From Geomobilibacter sp964431365 (GTDB taxonomy: Bacteria > Desulfobacterota > Desulfuromonadia > Geobacterales > DSM-12255), in NCBI GenBank assembly GCA_964431365.1, contig CAYSJJ010000016.1:1-59549 (forward strand): a stretch of 59,549 bases of DNA, read 5' to 3'. This document shows, piece after piece, positions 17,801 through 25,469 of the stretch. Both the position numbers and the translations under genes were made by a program. The notes under the pieces were generated by a model that worked only from the letters and a program-made list of their open reading frames with translations, was not told the origin of the DNA and made no database searches. Position 1 is the stretch's first letter. Every line of letters begins with the position of its first letter.

Positions 17801-18079
17801 TCACGTCATCCGGTATGCGACGCCGAAGCCGCCCTTCGGGTACCGCCAGCGGGTGAAGGCGTTTTTGTGGCAGACGACGTAGCAGGTGCCGCATTCCAGG
17901 CAGCCGTCGTAGACGAAGGTCATCTTCTGCTCGGCCTCGGACCAGGTGTAGCAGCGGGCAGGACAGCAGTTCACGCAGCCGCGCTGGTCGCAGCCGGCGC
18001 AGACCTGGGTGTCGAGGACGATGTGTGGCTCACGGTCGATGGTGAAGCTCGTGAAGTCGAATATCTCGTCTATGTTCAC
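17801..18079 (-). CDS. FixX-like ferredoxin
   Basis: This 92-residue protein has cysteine groups CAGCDQRGCVNCC (about residues 27-39) and CLECGTCYVVC (about 61-71), matching FixX-type 4Fe-4S ferredoxins that partner FixC. FixCX together resemble ETF:quinone oxidoreductase. The GTG start at 18079 overlaps the fixC stop (GTGA). The C-terminal end WRYPKGGFGVAYR is typical of FixX. It should pass electrons from FixC flavin toward the quinone pool at the cytoplasmic face of the membrane. Confidence 0.86.
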   Translation of the reverse strand: MNIDEIFDFTSFTIDREPHIVLDTQVCAGCDQRGCVNCCPARCYTWSEAEQKMTFVYDGCLECGTCYVVCHKNAFTRWRYPKGGFGVAYRMT

Positions 18080-19371
18080 AGTGCCCTCCAGGCGGTCAGG
18101 AGGTCGGAGACGACGTTCTTCAGCCCGACCTTCTCCTTTGTTTCCCGCAGGATGAGTTTTGGGATGCTCATTTTCGGGGTGCCGTCGATGCGGTAGATGT
18201 GCTCCATCATGCTGCAGATCAGTTCCGGGTACTCGTTGTAGATCCGGTCGATGTGGAGCATCTTTGGTGCGTTCCTGAATCCCTTCAGGTCTTTCATCAC
18301 CCAACTCAGGTCGAGCCGCTCCTTGTAACGCTTCAGCGTCTTGCGTGAGAAGTCCCCCTGCTCGTGCGCCTCGATCACGGTCTTGGCTGCGAGGATCCCC
18401 GAATGGGAGGCCAGGTTGATCCCCTCCAGGTTGACACCGGTGGCGTTGCAGAGTGCTGCGGCATCGCCGGCAACCAGGATGCCGTCGCCGAACAGCTCGG
18501 GAATCATGGAGTACCCCCCTTCGGGGATGAGGTGCGCCGAGTACTCCATGAGCCTCCCCCCTTTGAGCAGCTTGGTGAATTGGGGCTGCTCAAGGAACGC
18601 GTTCAAGAGGTCGTAGGGGGTCTTGCCGCTGGCGCGCAGGCTGCTGATGTGGACGACGATCCCCACGGATATCGTGTCGTAGTTGGTGTAAAGGAAGCCG
18701 CCCCCCCGAACGCCACCGGTGCAGCCGACGTATTCGTTGGCAAATCCCTGGTCGCGCACCAGGCCGAACCGGTCGTCGATGACCTCCTTCGGCAGCTCGA
18801 AGAGCGCCTTCACCCCCACGGCCATCTGATCCGGGTTAAAGTGGGGGCGGCGAAGTCCTGCCTTCTGGGCGGTGAAGGAGAGCACGCCGTCGGCGGCGAT
18901 AACCACCGGCGCCGAAATCTCGCCCCGATCGAGGATGCTGACGCCGGCCACCCGGTCGTTCTTTTTGACGACGTTGTCCACCGTGGCGCGGTTGATGAGG
19001 GTGGCGCCGGCCTTGACCGCTTCTTCGGCCAGCCAGCGGTCGAAGCGGGGACGAAAGACGGTGTAGCCGTTGTAGGGGGTGCTGTCGAAACTGGTTGTTT
19101 CATGCTGCACGTGGAAGCTGGCCACGCTGTTCATGAAGGTGGTCCCCTTCTTGGCTATGTGCCGCTCAAGCGGCGCCTTGGCCCAGAAGTCGGGAAAGAC
19201 ATCCTCGATGGAGGTCATCCGGTGCAACAGCCCGCCGAACATGTTCTTCTCGCCGGGAAAGGTCCCCCGCTCAACCAGGGCCACATCCAGTCCCGCCCGG
19301 GCCATGGTCAGCGCCGCAGTGGAGCCGGCCGGCCCGGCGCCGATGACGATTGCCTGATACTCTTTGCTCAT
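18076..19371 (-). CDS. FixC-like ETF:quinone oxidoreductase flavoprotein
   Basis: This 431-residue FAD enzyme has an N-terminal dinucleotide fold (AIVIGAGPAGSTAALTMARA and a terminal Glu in LVERG), the second FAD motif GDGILVAGDAAAL near residue 295, and a FixC/ETF-QO-like C-terminal region. FixC accepts electrons from EtfAB and works with FixX. The ATG overlaps the etfA stop by four bases and the stop overlaps fixX, so the three are translationally coupled. In this operon it probably links the mycofactocin pool to menaquinone. An alternative is a geranylgeranyl reductase-type enzyme, made unlikely by the neighbours. Confidence 0.86.
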   Translation of the reverse strand: MSKEYQAIVIGAGPAGSTAALTMARAGLDVALVERGTFPGEKNMFGGLLHRMTSIEDVFPDFWAKAPLERHIAKKGTTFMNSVASFHVQHETTSFDSTPYNGYTVFRPRFDRWLAEEAVKAGATLINRATVDNVVKKNDRVAGVSILDRGEISAPVVIAADGVLSFTAQKAGLRRPHFNPDQMAVGVKALFELPKEVIDDRFGLVRDQGFANEYVGCTGGVRGGGFLYTNYDTISVGIVVHISSLRASGKTPYDLLNAFLEQPQFTKLLKGGRLMEYSAHLIPEGGYSMIPELFGDGILVAGDAAALCNATGVNLEGINLASHSGILAAKTVIEAHEQGDFSRKTLKRYKERLDLSWVMKDLKGFRNAPKMLHIDRIYNEYPELICSMMEHIYRIDGTPKMSIPKLILRETKEKVGLKNVVSDLLTAWRAL

Positions 19372-20372
19372 GCTGCACCTCCGACGGCCGATTTGGCCCG
19401 TGCCAGGAGGCGGGGGAGCACCTCTTTCAGGTCGGCCACGAACCCCTCGTCGCTGTTGGGGAAGATGGGGGCCTTCGGGTCGCTGTTGACCGAGATGATT
19501 CTTCGTGAGTCCTTGATCCCCCCCACATGGTGCATGGAGCCGGAAATGCCGAGGGCCAGGTAGAGACGGGGGGTAACGGTGCGGCCGGTCTGTCCCACCA
19601 TCCGCTCGAAATCGGTCCACCCCAGGTCGAATACCGGGCGGGTCACACCGAACGAGACGTTCAGCAGCCGGCAGAGTTCCTTCAACTGGTCGAACGTGGC
19701 CGGGTCACACCCCTTGCCGGCGCTGAAGATCACCTCGGCTTCCGTGAGGTCCACGGTCTGGGGGTCGGGAGGGATGCGGTCGATGATCGTCGCCGCCACG
19801 CTGGCCGGAACTGCGGCGGGCCGCCAGGTGGCCACGGCCGGGGAGCTGGGCCGGACGGTCGGCAGGACCACCTGGCTCAAAGAACGGACCGGCACGGTGA
19901 TGACCAGCGGCCGGGAGCCGTCCCAGTTCTTGGTTTCGGCTATCCTGCTGCCCAGGGCCTGCCGGGTCAGCCTCACCCCGTCGGTGCCGCGCCTGACCGT
20001 GGTCACCTCGGTGAGGAGGGCGGCATCGAGGGCCGCGGCAAGCACCGGCGCCAGGGTTGCCCCCAGGTCGTTGTGGGGGAGAAGGACGATGGATGCGGAC
20101 TCCTCCGCGGCCAGGCCGGCGAGGACCTTCCCCAGGATCGTAGGCGTGTCGAGGAGCGCGCTCCCCTCGCCGATGCAGGTGATTGTGGGGACGCCGTAGG
20201 CACCGAACCCGGCCAGTGTCTCACCGGCAGGTGGGGTGGCGGTGACGCTCCCCCAGGAGGCATCGATGAAGCCGGCCAGTCGCGACCCGTAGGAAAGTAT
20301 CCCGCGGCCGGTCTCGTCGAGTTCGTCGCCGGGCAGATCGACAAAGACGAGGATTTTTCCGGGAGCTGCCAT
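19368..20372 (-). CDS. Electron transfer flavoprotein alpha-like subunit, mycofactocin-associated
   Basis: This 334-residue EtfA-like protein has a divergent N-terminal domain and the conserved C-terminal FAD-binding part: GCDPATFDQLKELCRLL, VGQTGRTVTPRLYLALGISG, SMHHVGGIKDSRRIISVN and APIFPNSDEG. It should form a heterodimer with the EtfB-like protein and shuttle electrons to FixC. Its start codon overlaps the stop of the OYE-type gene and its stop overlaps fixC, so stoichiometric production is likely. It belongs to the mycofactocin-associated ETF group by context. Confidence 0.86.
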   Translation of the reverse strand: MAAPGKILVFVDLPGDELDETGRGILSYGSRLAGFIDASWGSVTATPPAGETLAGFGAYGVPTITCIGEGSALLDTPTILGKVLAGLAAEESASIVLLPHNDLGATLAPVLAAALDAALLTEVTTVRRGTDGVRLTRQALGSRIAETKNWDGSRPLVITVPVRSLSQVVLPTVRPSSPAVATWRPAAVPASVAATIIDRIPPDPQTVDLTEAEVIFSAGKGCDPATFDQLKELCRLLNVSFGVTRPVFDLGWTDFERMVGQTGRTVTPRLYLALGISGSMHHVGGIKDSRRIISVNSDPKAPIFPNSDEGFVADLKEVLPRLLARAKSAVGGAA

Positions 20373-22333
20373 CAGATCTCCCTCCCGATCTTGTGCCCTT
20401 CCCAGATGGCCATGTCGACCTTGCGGGGGGCAACGCTGTCGCCGATCCGGTAAAGCTCCGCTACCTTCCCTTTCAGGCTCATGTAGAGGGCGTCGTCCAC
20501 CCGCTGCCCCATGGCCAGGACCAGGGAGTCGAACGGACCCCACTCGTCCCAGATGTTGGAGTAGACGTTGAACCCCTTGACGGTCTTGGCGCCGGCCTCG
20601 CCCCCGACCTCGATCACCGCGATGTCCGGGGTGAAGGTGACCCCCTTCTGCAGGAGCCGCTGCCGTGCCAGGTAGAGGTCCTGGGTTGGTCCCAGCTCCG
20701 CGCCGATAAAGAGGGAGGAGGTGATCATGTGCACCTTCTTCCCCTGGTTGGCCATGAACTCGGCCGTGGCCGTGGCCCGCTGGTGGCCGTCGTAGTCGAT
20801 GAGGCAGACGTTCTGCCCCAACTCTGCCTCGCCGTTCAGCACCTGCTGGACGTTGAAGATGGCCGGGCCGTCGGCGCCCCCTACCGGCTGCTCCTTGGGA
20901 ACGCTGCCGGTGGCGATGATCACCACGTCCGGCTTTTCCGCCAGTACCTGCTCGGTGGTCATCTCGCAGCCGAGTTTCACGGTGGCGCCGGCCTTGGTCA
21001 CCTGCTCCTTTTCGTTCCTGATGATGACCCCGAACTCGTCGCGGCCGGTCCCCTTCATGGCGGTCAGCACCTGGCCTCCCAGGCTCTCGTTCCGGTCGAA
21101 GAGGGTCACCCGGTGCCCCCGCCGGCCGGCCATCTTGGCGGCCCACATGCCGCCCGGGCCGCCGCCGACAACCGTCACCTTCTTCTGAACGCTCGCCTTC
21201 TGCAGGGTCCCTTCGCCCCACTCCTTCTCACGCCCCACTGCCGGGTTCTGCACGCAGCCCAGCAGCTTGTTCATGCCGATCCGGCCGATGCACCCCTGGT
21301 TGCAGGCGATGCAGTAGCGGATGTCGTCCATCCGTCCCTCCAGCGCCTTCTTGGGGAGGAACGGGTCGCAGATGAGCCCCCGGCACATGCCGATCATGTC
21401 TGCCTGGCCGTTGGCCAGCACCTTCTCGGCCATAACCGGGTCGTTGATCCGGCCGGTGCAGAAGACCGGCAGCTTGATCCGCTCCCGGATGCCGGCGGCC
21501 AGGGGGATGGTGTAGCCGAGCGGGGTGTGCATGGAGCCTTCCACCAGGTAGAGGTTGTAGAAGGTGGCGATGGAGAGGTCCATGAAGTCGATGAGGCCGC
21601 TCGCCTCGAAGCGGGCGCAGATCTCCTGGACCTGGCCCAGGTCGAGGCCGCCGGGGATCATCTCGTCGGCGCACATCCGGATGCCGACGGTGCAGTCGTT
21701 ACCCACCGCCTTGCGCACCGCGGAGATGAACTTGAGCGGCGCCCGCATCCGGTTTTCCAGGCTCCCGCCGTACTCGTCGCTCCGGAAGTTGGTCAGCGGC
21801 GACAGGAACTGGCGGGCCAGGCTGGAATGGCCGAACTGCAGCTCGATCCCGTCGAAGCCCCCCTCGCGGACGTGGATGGCGCTTTTGGCGAAGTAGCGGG
21901 CCACCTCTTCGATGTCCTCCGGTTCCATCGCCTTCGGGGTCTCACGGAAGAGAACGTCGGGCATGGGGGACGGGGCCCAGACCGGCAACCGGGAGATGGA
22001 GCCGTCACCCTGCTGGCCGTTGTGGTTCAGCTGGGCAAAGATCTTGGCATCGAACTGGTGCACGTAGTCGGTGATCTTCTTGAAGCCGGGAATCACCTCC
22101 GGATGGTAGACGTCGATCAGCTTCTCGTAGGACATGTCCGTAGGGTGGACGCTCATCTCCTCGGTGATGATCAGGCCGGCTCCCCCCTTGGCGCGCTCGC
22201 CCCAGTAGTACATCTGCCGCTCGCTGGGGAGGTTGCCCACCGCAAGGTTGGTCAGATGCGGCTGGAAGGAGATACGGTTCTTCACTTCGACCGTGCCCAG
22301 CTTGAGGGGAGAGAACAGGTACGGGAACATCAT
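20372..22333 (-). CDS. Mycofactocin-system FadH/OYE-family oxidoreductase
   Basis: This 653-residue protein is built like 2,4-dienoyl-CoA reductase/trimethylamine dehydrogenase. It has an N-terminal old-yellow-enzyme TIM barrel binding FMN (SPLKLGTVEVKNR, QLNHNGQQ, DEYGGSLENR), then a 4Fe-4S site (CIACNQGCIGRIG plus a Cys about 11 residues later), then FAD/NAD-type domains (VTVVGGGPGGMWAAKMAGR). OYE-type enzymes of this layout recur in mycofactocin loci. It probably exchanges electrons between mycofactocin or a substrate and the EtfAB pair encoded next. GAGGAG precedes the two possible ATGs (22333, 22330). Confidence 0.88.
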   Translation of the reverse strand: MMFPYLFSPLKLGTVEVKNRISFQPHLTNLAVGNLPSERQMYYWGERAKGGAGLIITEEMSVHPTDMSYEKLIDVYHPEVIPGFKKITDYVHQFDAKIFAQLNHNGQQGDGSISRLPVWAPSPMPDVLFRETPKAMEPEDIEEVARYFAKSAIHVREGGFDGIELQFGHSSLARQFLSPLTNFRSDEYGGSLENRMRAPLKFISAVRKAVGNDCTVGIRMCADEMIPGGLDLGQVQEICARFEASGLIDFMDLSIATFYNLYLVEGSMHTPLGYTIPLAAGIRERIKLPVFCTGRINDPVMAEKVLANGQADMIGMCRGLICDPFLPKKALEGRMDDIRYCIACNQGCIGRIGMNKLLGCVQNPAVGREKEWGEGTLQKASVQKKVTVVGGGPGGMWAAKMAGRRGHRVTLFDRNESLGGQVLTAMKGTGRDEFGVIIRNEKEQVTKAGATVKLGCEMTTEQVLAEKPDVVIIATGSVPKEQPVGGADGPAIFNVQQVLNGEAELGQNVCLIDYDGHQRATATAEFMANQGKKVHMITSSLFIGAELGPTQDLYLARQRLLQKGVTFTPDIAVIEVGGEAGAKTVKGFNVYSNIWDEWGPFDSLVLAMGQRVDDALYMSLKGKVAELYRIGDSVAPRKVDMAIWEGHKIGREI

Positions 22334-22372
22334 GGTGGTGACTCCTCAAAAGGTAATGGTGTCGTCGTTATG

Positions 22373-22395
22373 TAGGGGCGCTGGTAGCGCCCCTA
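22373..22395 (-). other. Intercistronic hairpin between mftC and the OYE-type gene
   Basis: TAGGGGCGCT and AGCGCCCCTA form a 10-bp stem around a three-base loop. There is no U tract. It may set an mRNA processing point between the maturase genes and the redox genes. Confidence 0.55.
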
Positions 22396-22399
22396 TCTG

Positions 22400-23443
22400 T
22401 CAGGCGGCCGCCGCCGTTTTGTTCGCGTCGGCGATGGAGGTCACGCAGCGCTCGAGGCACTCGGGATCTCCGCCATTGATGTCGTTTTTCAGGTGCCAGG
22501 CAACGGCCGGACAGCCGCCGTGGCACTGGTCGAAGCGCTGGCACTCCTCGCAGGAGTGAATCCGGAGGCTACGGAACGATTCGTAGATCTCGGAGCTGTC
22601 CCAGATCTCCTGGAACGTCTGGTCGCGGAGGGAGCCCGCCTTGAACCGGTCGGTCTGGAGGAAGGCACAGGGGTACATGTTGCCGGTGGGGCCGACGCAG
22701 CAGGTGAGCTTGGCCGCGCCGCAGAGGTTGAGTCCGAGTCCCTGGCGCTCCTGGGAGGTGAGGGAGAAGAAGCTGTCGCCGGTCCGGACGTCGCCGCTTT
22801 TCGCCAGCCAGTCGGAGAAACCGAGGAGTTGGGCCGGGGTGGGGCGAAGCTCCTCCCAGTTGTCGGCCCCGCGCCCGGACGGGCGGAAGCGGCTGACCCG
22901 GAGCGACACGCCGAGGGAGAGGGCCATGTCGTGCATGGCCGGGATCTGGTCGGCATTCTGCTTCGTGAGCACGGTGTTGATGCTGGTGGGGATACGGGTG
23001 GCAGCCAGGAGCTTGATCGCCTCCACGGCCCTGTTGAAGACCCCGTTGCCGCGGATGGCGTCGCAGGTTTCCGGGGTGGCGCCGTCCATGCTGACCTGGA
23101 TGGCCACCAGGCGGCTGGCAGCCAGACGGGCGACCCGCGCTTCATCGAGCAGGGTCCCGTTGGTGGAGATACAGGTCATGATCCCCCGGCTGTGGCAGGC
23201 AGCCAGGATCTCTTCGAAGTCGGGGCGGAGAAACGGTTCGCCGCCGCCGAAGTTGATCTGAAAGACCCCCGCCTGGTGCACCTGCTCCACCAGGTCGAGG
23301 GCCTCGGCAGTGGAGAGCTCGCCATGGGCGGGCTCTCCGGAAGCCGAAAGGCAGTGGGTGCAGCGGAGGTTGCAGGCCAGCGATACTTCCCATGTCAGAT
23401 TTACCGGGGAGCGAAGCCCCATCTCAACATATCGATTGCTCAC
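22400..23443 (-). CDS. mftC: Mycofactocin radical SAM maturase MftC
   Basis: This 347-residue radical SAM/SPASM enzyme has the cluster motif CNLRCTHC (about residue 24) in the context LTWEVSLACNLRCTHCLSAS that is characteristic of MftC. It also has GGGEPFLRPDF and a C-terminal SPASM region (CGAAKLTCCVGPTGNMYPC; CEECQRFDQCHGGCP). It oxidatively decarboxylates the C-terminal Tyr of MftA and crosslinks it to the preceding Val. The GTG start at 23443 has AAAGGGG upstream and overlaps mftB by 20 bases; ATG 23422 is the alternative. Confidence 0.93.
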   Translation of the reverse strand: MSNRYVEMGLRSPVNLTWEVSLACNLRCTHCLSASGEPAHGELSTAEALDLVEQVHQAGVFQINFGGGEPFLRPDFEEILAACHSRGIMTCISTNGTLLDEARVARLAASRLVAIQVSMDGATPETCDAIRGNGVFNRAVEAIKLLAATRIPTSINTVLTKQNADQIPAMHDMALSLGVSLRVSRFRPSGRGADNWEELRPTPAQLLGFSDWLAKSGDVRTGDSFFSLTSQERQGLGLNLCGAAKLTCCVGPTGNMYPCAFLQTDRFKAGSLRDQTFQEIWDSSEIYESFRSLRIHSCEECQRFDQCHGGCPAVAWHLKNDINGGDPECLERCVTSIADANKTAAAA

Positions 23444-23687
23444 GGAGAAACCCCTTTTCTAGAAGTTGCGCAACGAACTTCTGTAATGCCTTCTTCTGGT
23501 GCTCCGTCAGACCTTCGGGGAGTTCGTCCCTGTTCCGGACGCTACCGAAGAACTCTGCGGGAAGAAGGCTGCCGGTCTCGGCAAAGAGAAGGCGCGGCCC
23601 CCTGGAATCGTAGAACAGGAGGCCGAACCCTTCCTGCCGAACGCGGCAGGCGGGGTGCAGCCGTATGCCTGCACCTGCCGCCGCCAT
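23424..23687 (-). CDS. mftB: Mycofactocin precursor-binding protein MftB
   Basis: This 87-residue PqqD-like RiPP recognition protein is recognised by RLHPACRVRQEGFGLLFYDSRG, the family's conserved start. MftB binds the leader of MftA and presents it to MftC. The ATG at 23687 lies one base after the mftA stop, and the 3' end overlaps mftC, so A, B and C are tightly coupled. Confidence 0.92.
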   Translation of the reverse strand: MAAAGAGIRLHPACRVRQEGFGLLFYDSRGPRLLFAETGSLLPAEFFGSVRNRDELPEGLTEHQKKALQKFVAQLLEKGFLREQSIC

Positions 23688-23688
23688 C

Positions 23689-23796
23689 TCAGTACACCCC
23701 GCAAATGCCGTCGATTGCGAGCTCTTCAACCTGGATCTCTTCCAGGATGCGGGGCTCTTCGTTGCAGGTTTCCAGTGCTTTGTTTTCCGTTTCCAT
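23689..23796 (-). CDS. mftA: Mycofactocin precursor peptide MftA
   Basis: This 35-residue open frame begins METENKALETC and ends ILEEIQVEELAIDGICGVY. The C-terminal IDGxCGVY is the hallmark of MftA, and the last two residues (Val-Tyr) are the atoms that become the redox cofactor. A good ribosome-binding site (AAAGGAG) lies 7-8 bases before the ATG. It is the first gene of the operon, followed one base later by mftB, with a sigma-54 promoter about 65 bases upstream. It is below the size many gene finders report. Confidence 0.95.
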   Translation of the reverse strand: METENKALETCNEEPRILEEIQVEELAIDGICGVY

Positions 23797-23860
23797 GTTC
23801 TTCTCCTTTTGGGTGGTTAATTTTCGCATCAGTGACGATGCCGCTTGTGATTCACTATTT

Positions 23861-23875
23861 GCAACGCTGATGCCA
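23861..23875 (-). promoter_or_regulatory. Sigma-54 promoter of the mycofactocin operon
   Basis: TGGCATCAGCGTTGC on the minus strand has the invariant GG (-24) and GC (-12) with the correct spacing (TGGCAY-N5-TTGC). It points at mftA, whose ATG is about 65 bases downstream. Confidence 0.8.
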
Positions 23876-24003
23876 ATAAATAAAACGTCGATTTATCTAT
23901 TCGTTATGAGGGGTTGCGACAGCCCTGCAGAATGACTGGTACTGGAAGTGTGGAGAAATAGGCCAAATGGGAAAAAATGGTCGAAGCGGGAATCCTGTAG
24001 AAT

Positions 24004-24020
24004 TGTAGAAATATTCCACA
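24004..24020. promoter_or_regulatory. Putative enhancer-binding site (UAS) for the mft sigma-54 promoter
   Basis: TGTAGAA-ATA-TTCCACA is a 17-bp palindrome, with one mismatch between arms, centred about 144 bp upstream of the sigma-54 promoter. Similar sites occupy the same relative position upstream of two alcohol dehydrogenase operons. The NtrC-type regulator at 47814-49196 is the most likely binder. Confidence 0.65.
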
Positions 24021-24157
24021 GTGAGTAATTTGTCGCCACTTGTAATGAGCCCATGTTTTATTTTACTGTGTAACAGGGGCGTGGGGGAGGGGGCTGCACG
24101 ATTTTTTTCCCGGCATGGTGCCTCGAACATCTCACCCGGCCCCGGAAAGGTGGTCCC

Positions 24158-24661
24158 ATGTACGAGAGGAATTCGCACTGTTCGTTCTGCGGCAACAGCT
24201 TCCCGGCCGGCGCAGCGTGGCCGAGGAGGTGCCGCGGCTGCGGCAACACGACCTACCTGAATCCGATCCCGGTCGCCGTAATCATGGTGCCGGTGGGGGA
24301 CGGCCTCGTCGTCATCCGGAGGAATACCGAGCCGCAGAAGGGGACCCTCACCCTCCCCGGCGGTTATATCGACTTTGGCGAGACCTGGCAGGAGGCGGCC
24401 AAGCGGGAGCTGCGGGAAGAGACCGGCATCGATATCAGCGGCAGCGGTATCAGCCTCTTTGACGTGCAGAACGGCCTGGACGGGACCCTGGTCGTCTTCG
24501 GCCTGGCAGGGGAACAACCGCTCAGCAGCCTGAAACCGTTCACCTCGGCGGAGACCCAGGAGGTCGTCCGTATTGCAGGGCCGGTGGAGCTCGGCTTCAC
24601 CATGCACACCGACGTGGTGCGGCGGTACTTTGCCGAAAAGAGGGGGGAGCGGGGGAGGTGA
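24158..24661 (+). CDS. NUDIX hydrolase with N-terminal zinc ribbon
   Basis: This 167-residue protein starts with a four-cysteine zinc ribbon (CSFCG..CRGCG) and continues into a NUDIX domain with the box GGYIDFGETWQEAAKRELRE followed by ETGID. The layout is that of small NudC-like or ADP-ribose-type pyrophosphatases acting on nucleoside diphosphate derivatives. The exact substrate is not predictable. It is divergent from the mycofactocin operon and shares its upstream region. GAAAGGTGG precedes the ATG. Confidence 0.88.
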   Translation: MYERNSHCSFCGNSFPAGAAWPRRCRGCGNTTYLNPIPVAVIMVPVGDGLVVIRRNTEPQKGTLTLPGGYIDFGETWQEAAKRELREETGIDISGSGISLFDVQNGLDGTLVVFGLAGEQPLSSLKPFTSAETQEVVRIAGPVELGFTMHTDVVRRYFAEKRGERGR

Positions 24662-24768
24662 GGTGGTGACCGGATTTTACCTTTCGTTCTCGCCTTACTT
24701 TGCTACACTCTACGTAACAGGAGCTGGGCGAATGGCCCGGCGTTACGGACGAAGCAACGGGGGTAGCC

Positions 24769-25422
24769 ATGAAAAGGATAGTAGTTGCGCTAGTACTGAC
24801 AATTCTGACCCTGACCATGCCGGGTTGCGGCGGCAGCAGTTCGCCTCCGCCGAACATTGTCACCCAGATATTCAGTGACCCGGCATTCGACGGCGATATC
24901 TCGAAAGATCCCGTCACGGGGCTCGTTACGATTACCCAGGGGATGGGTCCATCGGTGCAAAGCGTCTTTGCCGGGGTCAACCCCGCCTCAGGGGTGGAAT
25001 ACCGCGCGTTCCTCGATTTTCCCCTGACCGGTGCGGGCGGGGTCCCGGGGAATGCGGTCATCGTCTCGGCGACCCTCGACCTCTTCATCACCAGCAAAAC
25101 GAGCGGCACGATCCCGATACTCATCGACCTGGTCTCCTTTCAGCCGCCAACGCTGGTCGGGACCGATTATGACCGCGCCATCCTGCTGCCGCTGGCATCG
25201 GTTACGATCAGCCCCCCTATCACCTCCGCCGACGTCGGAACCCATGTGGCCGTGGATGTAACCCAGCTGATGAAGGAGGCGCAGCGGCTGGGGCATACCG
25301 ATTTCCAGGTGCGGATACTGGAGGATCTGAACGCAGTCAACCTCGGGCGTATCGAAATAAGCGACCCCACCGGAGCGAACAGCGGGGCACAGGCACCGCT
25401 CCTGGAGGTCACCTATTTCTGA
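24769..25422 (+). CDS. Exported lipoprotein with beta-sandwich-like domain
   Basis: This 217-residue protein has a signal peptide with lipobox TMPGC (Cys20), then a Gly/Ser/Pro linker and a beta-rich region. The patterns SATLDLFITSKTSGTIPI and VAVDVTQLMKEAQR resemble DNRLRE-type surface domains (the short 'VDVT..L' strand motif). It should be anchored in the outer membrane or periplasm. No enzymatic motif is visible. The next gene, on the same strand, begins within a hairpin 35 bases downstream. Confidence 0.72.
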   Translation: MKRIVVALVLTILTLTMPGCGGSSSPPPNIVTQIFSDPAFDGDISKDPVTGLVTITQGMGPSVQSVFAGVNPASGVEYRAFLDFPLTGAGGVPGNAVIVSATLDLFITSKTSGTIPILIDLVSFQPPTLVGTDYDRAILLPLASVTISPPITSADVGTHVAVDVTQLMKEAQRLGHTDFQVRILEDLNAVNLGRIEISDPTGANSGAQAPLLEVTYF

Positions 25423-25438
25423 CCCGGCAACACCGAAC

Positions 25439-25469
25439 GGAGCCGCTTCAGCCGATGTGAAGCGGCTCC
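25439..25469 (+). other. Hairpin containing the start codon of the MFS gene
   Basis: GGAGCCGCTTCA and TGAAGCGGCTCC form a perfect 12-bp stem around the loop GCCGATG. The GTG start of the MFS gene begins at the last loop base. There is no U tract. It could end or stabilise the lipoprotein message, or occlude the MFS start. Confidence 0.6.

Larger units (their letters stand above)
23797..24157. other. Divergent regulatory region between mftA and the NUDIX gene
   Basis: This 361-base AT-richer stretch has no gene. It holds the mftA ribosome-binding site, the sigma-54 promoter at 23861-23875 and a palindromic activator-type site at 24004-24020 with a flanking second half-site (CTGTAGAAT). Nothing convincing is seen as a promoter for the rightward NUDIX gene. 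Confidence 0.7.

Noticed and set aside
20393..22375. Long plus-strand open frame of 660 codons opposite the OYE-type gene
   Set aside because: Its composition (Leu/His/Val/Gly/Ala-rich, no domain) is that of an antisense shadow in high-GC DNA; the minus strand has clear OYE and dinucleotide motifs.
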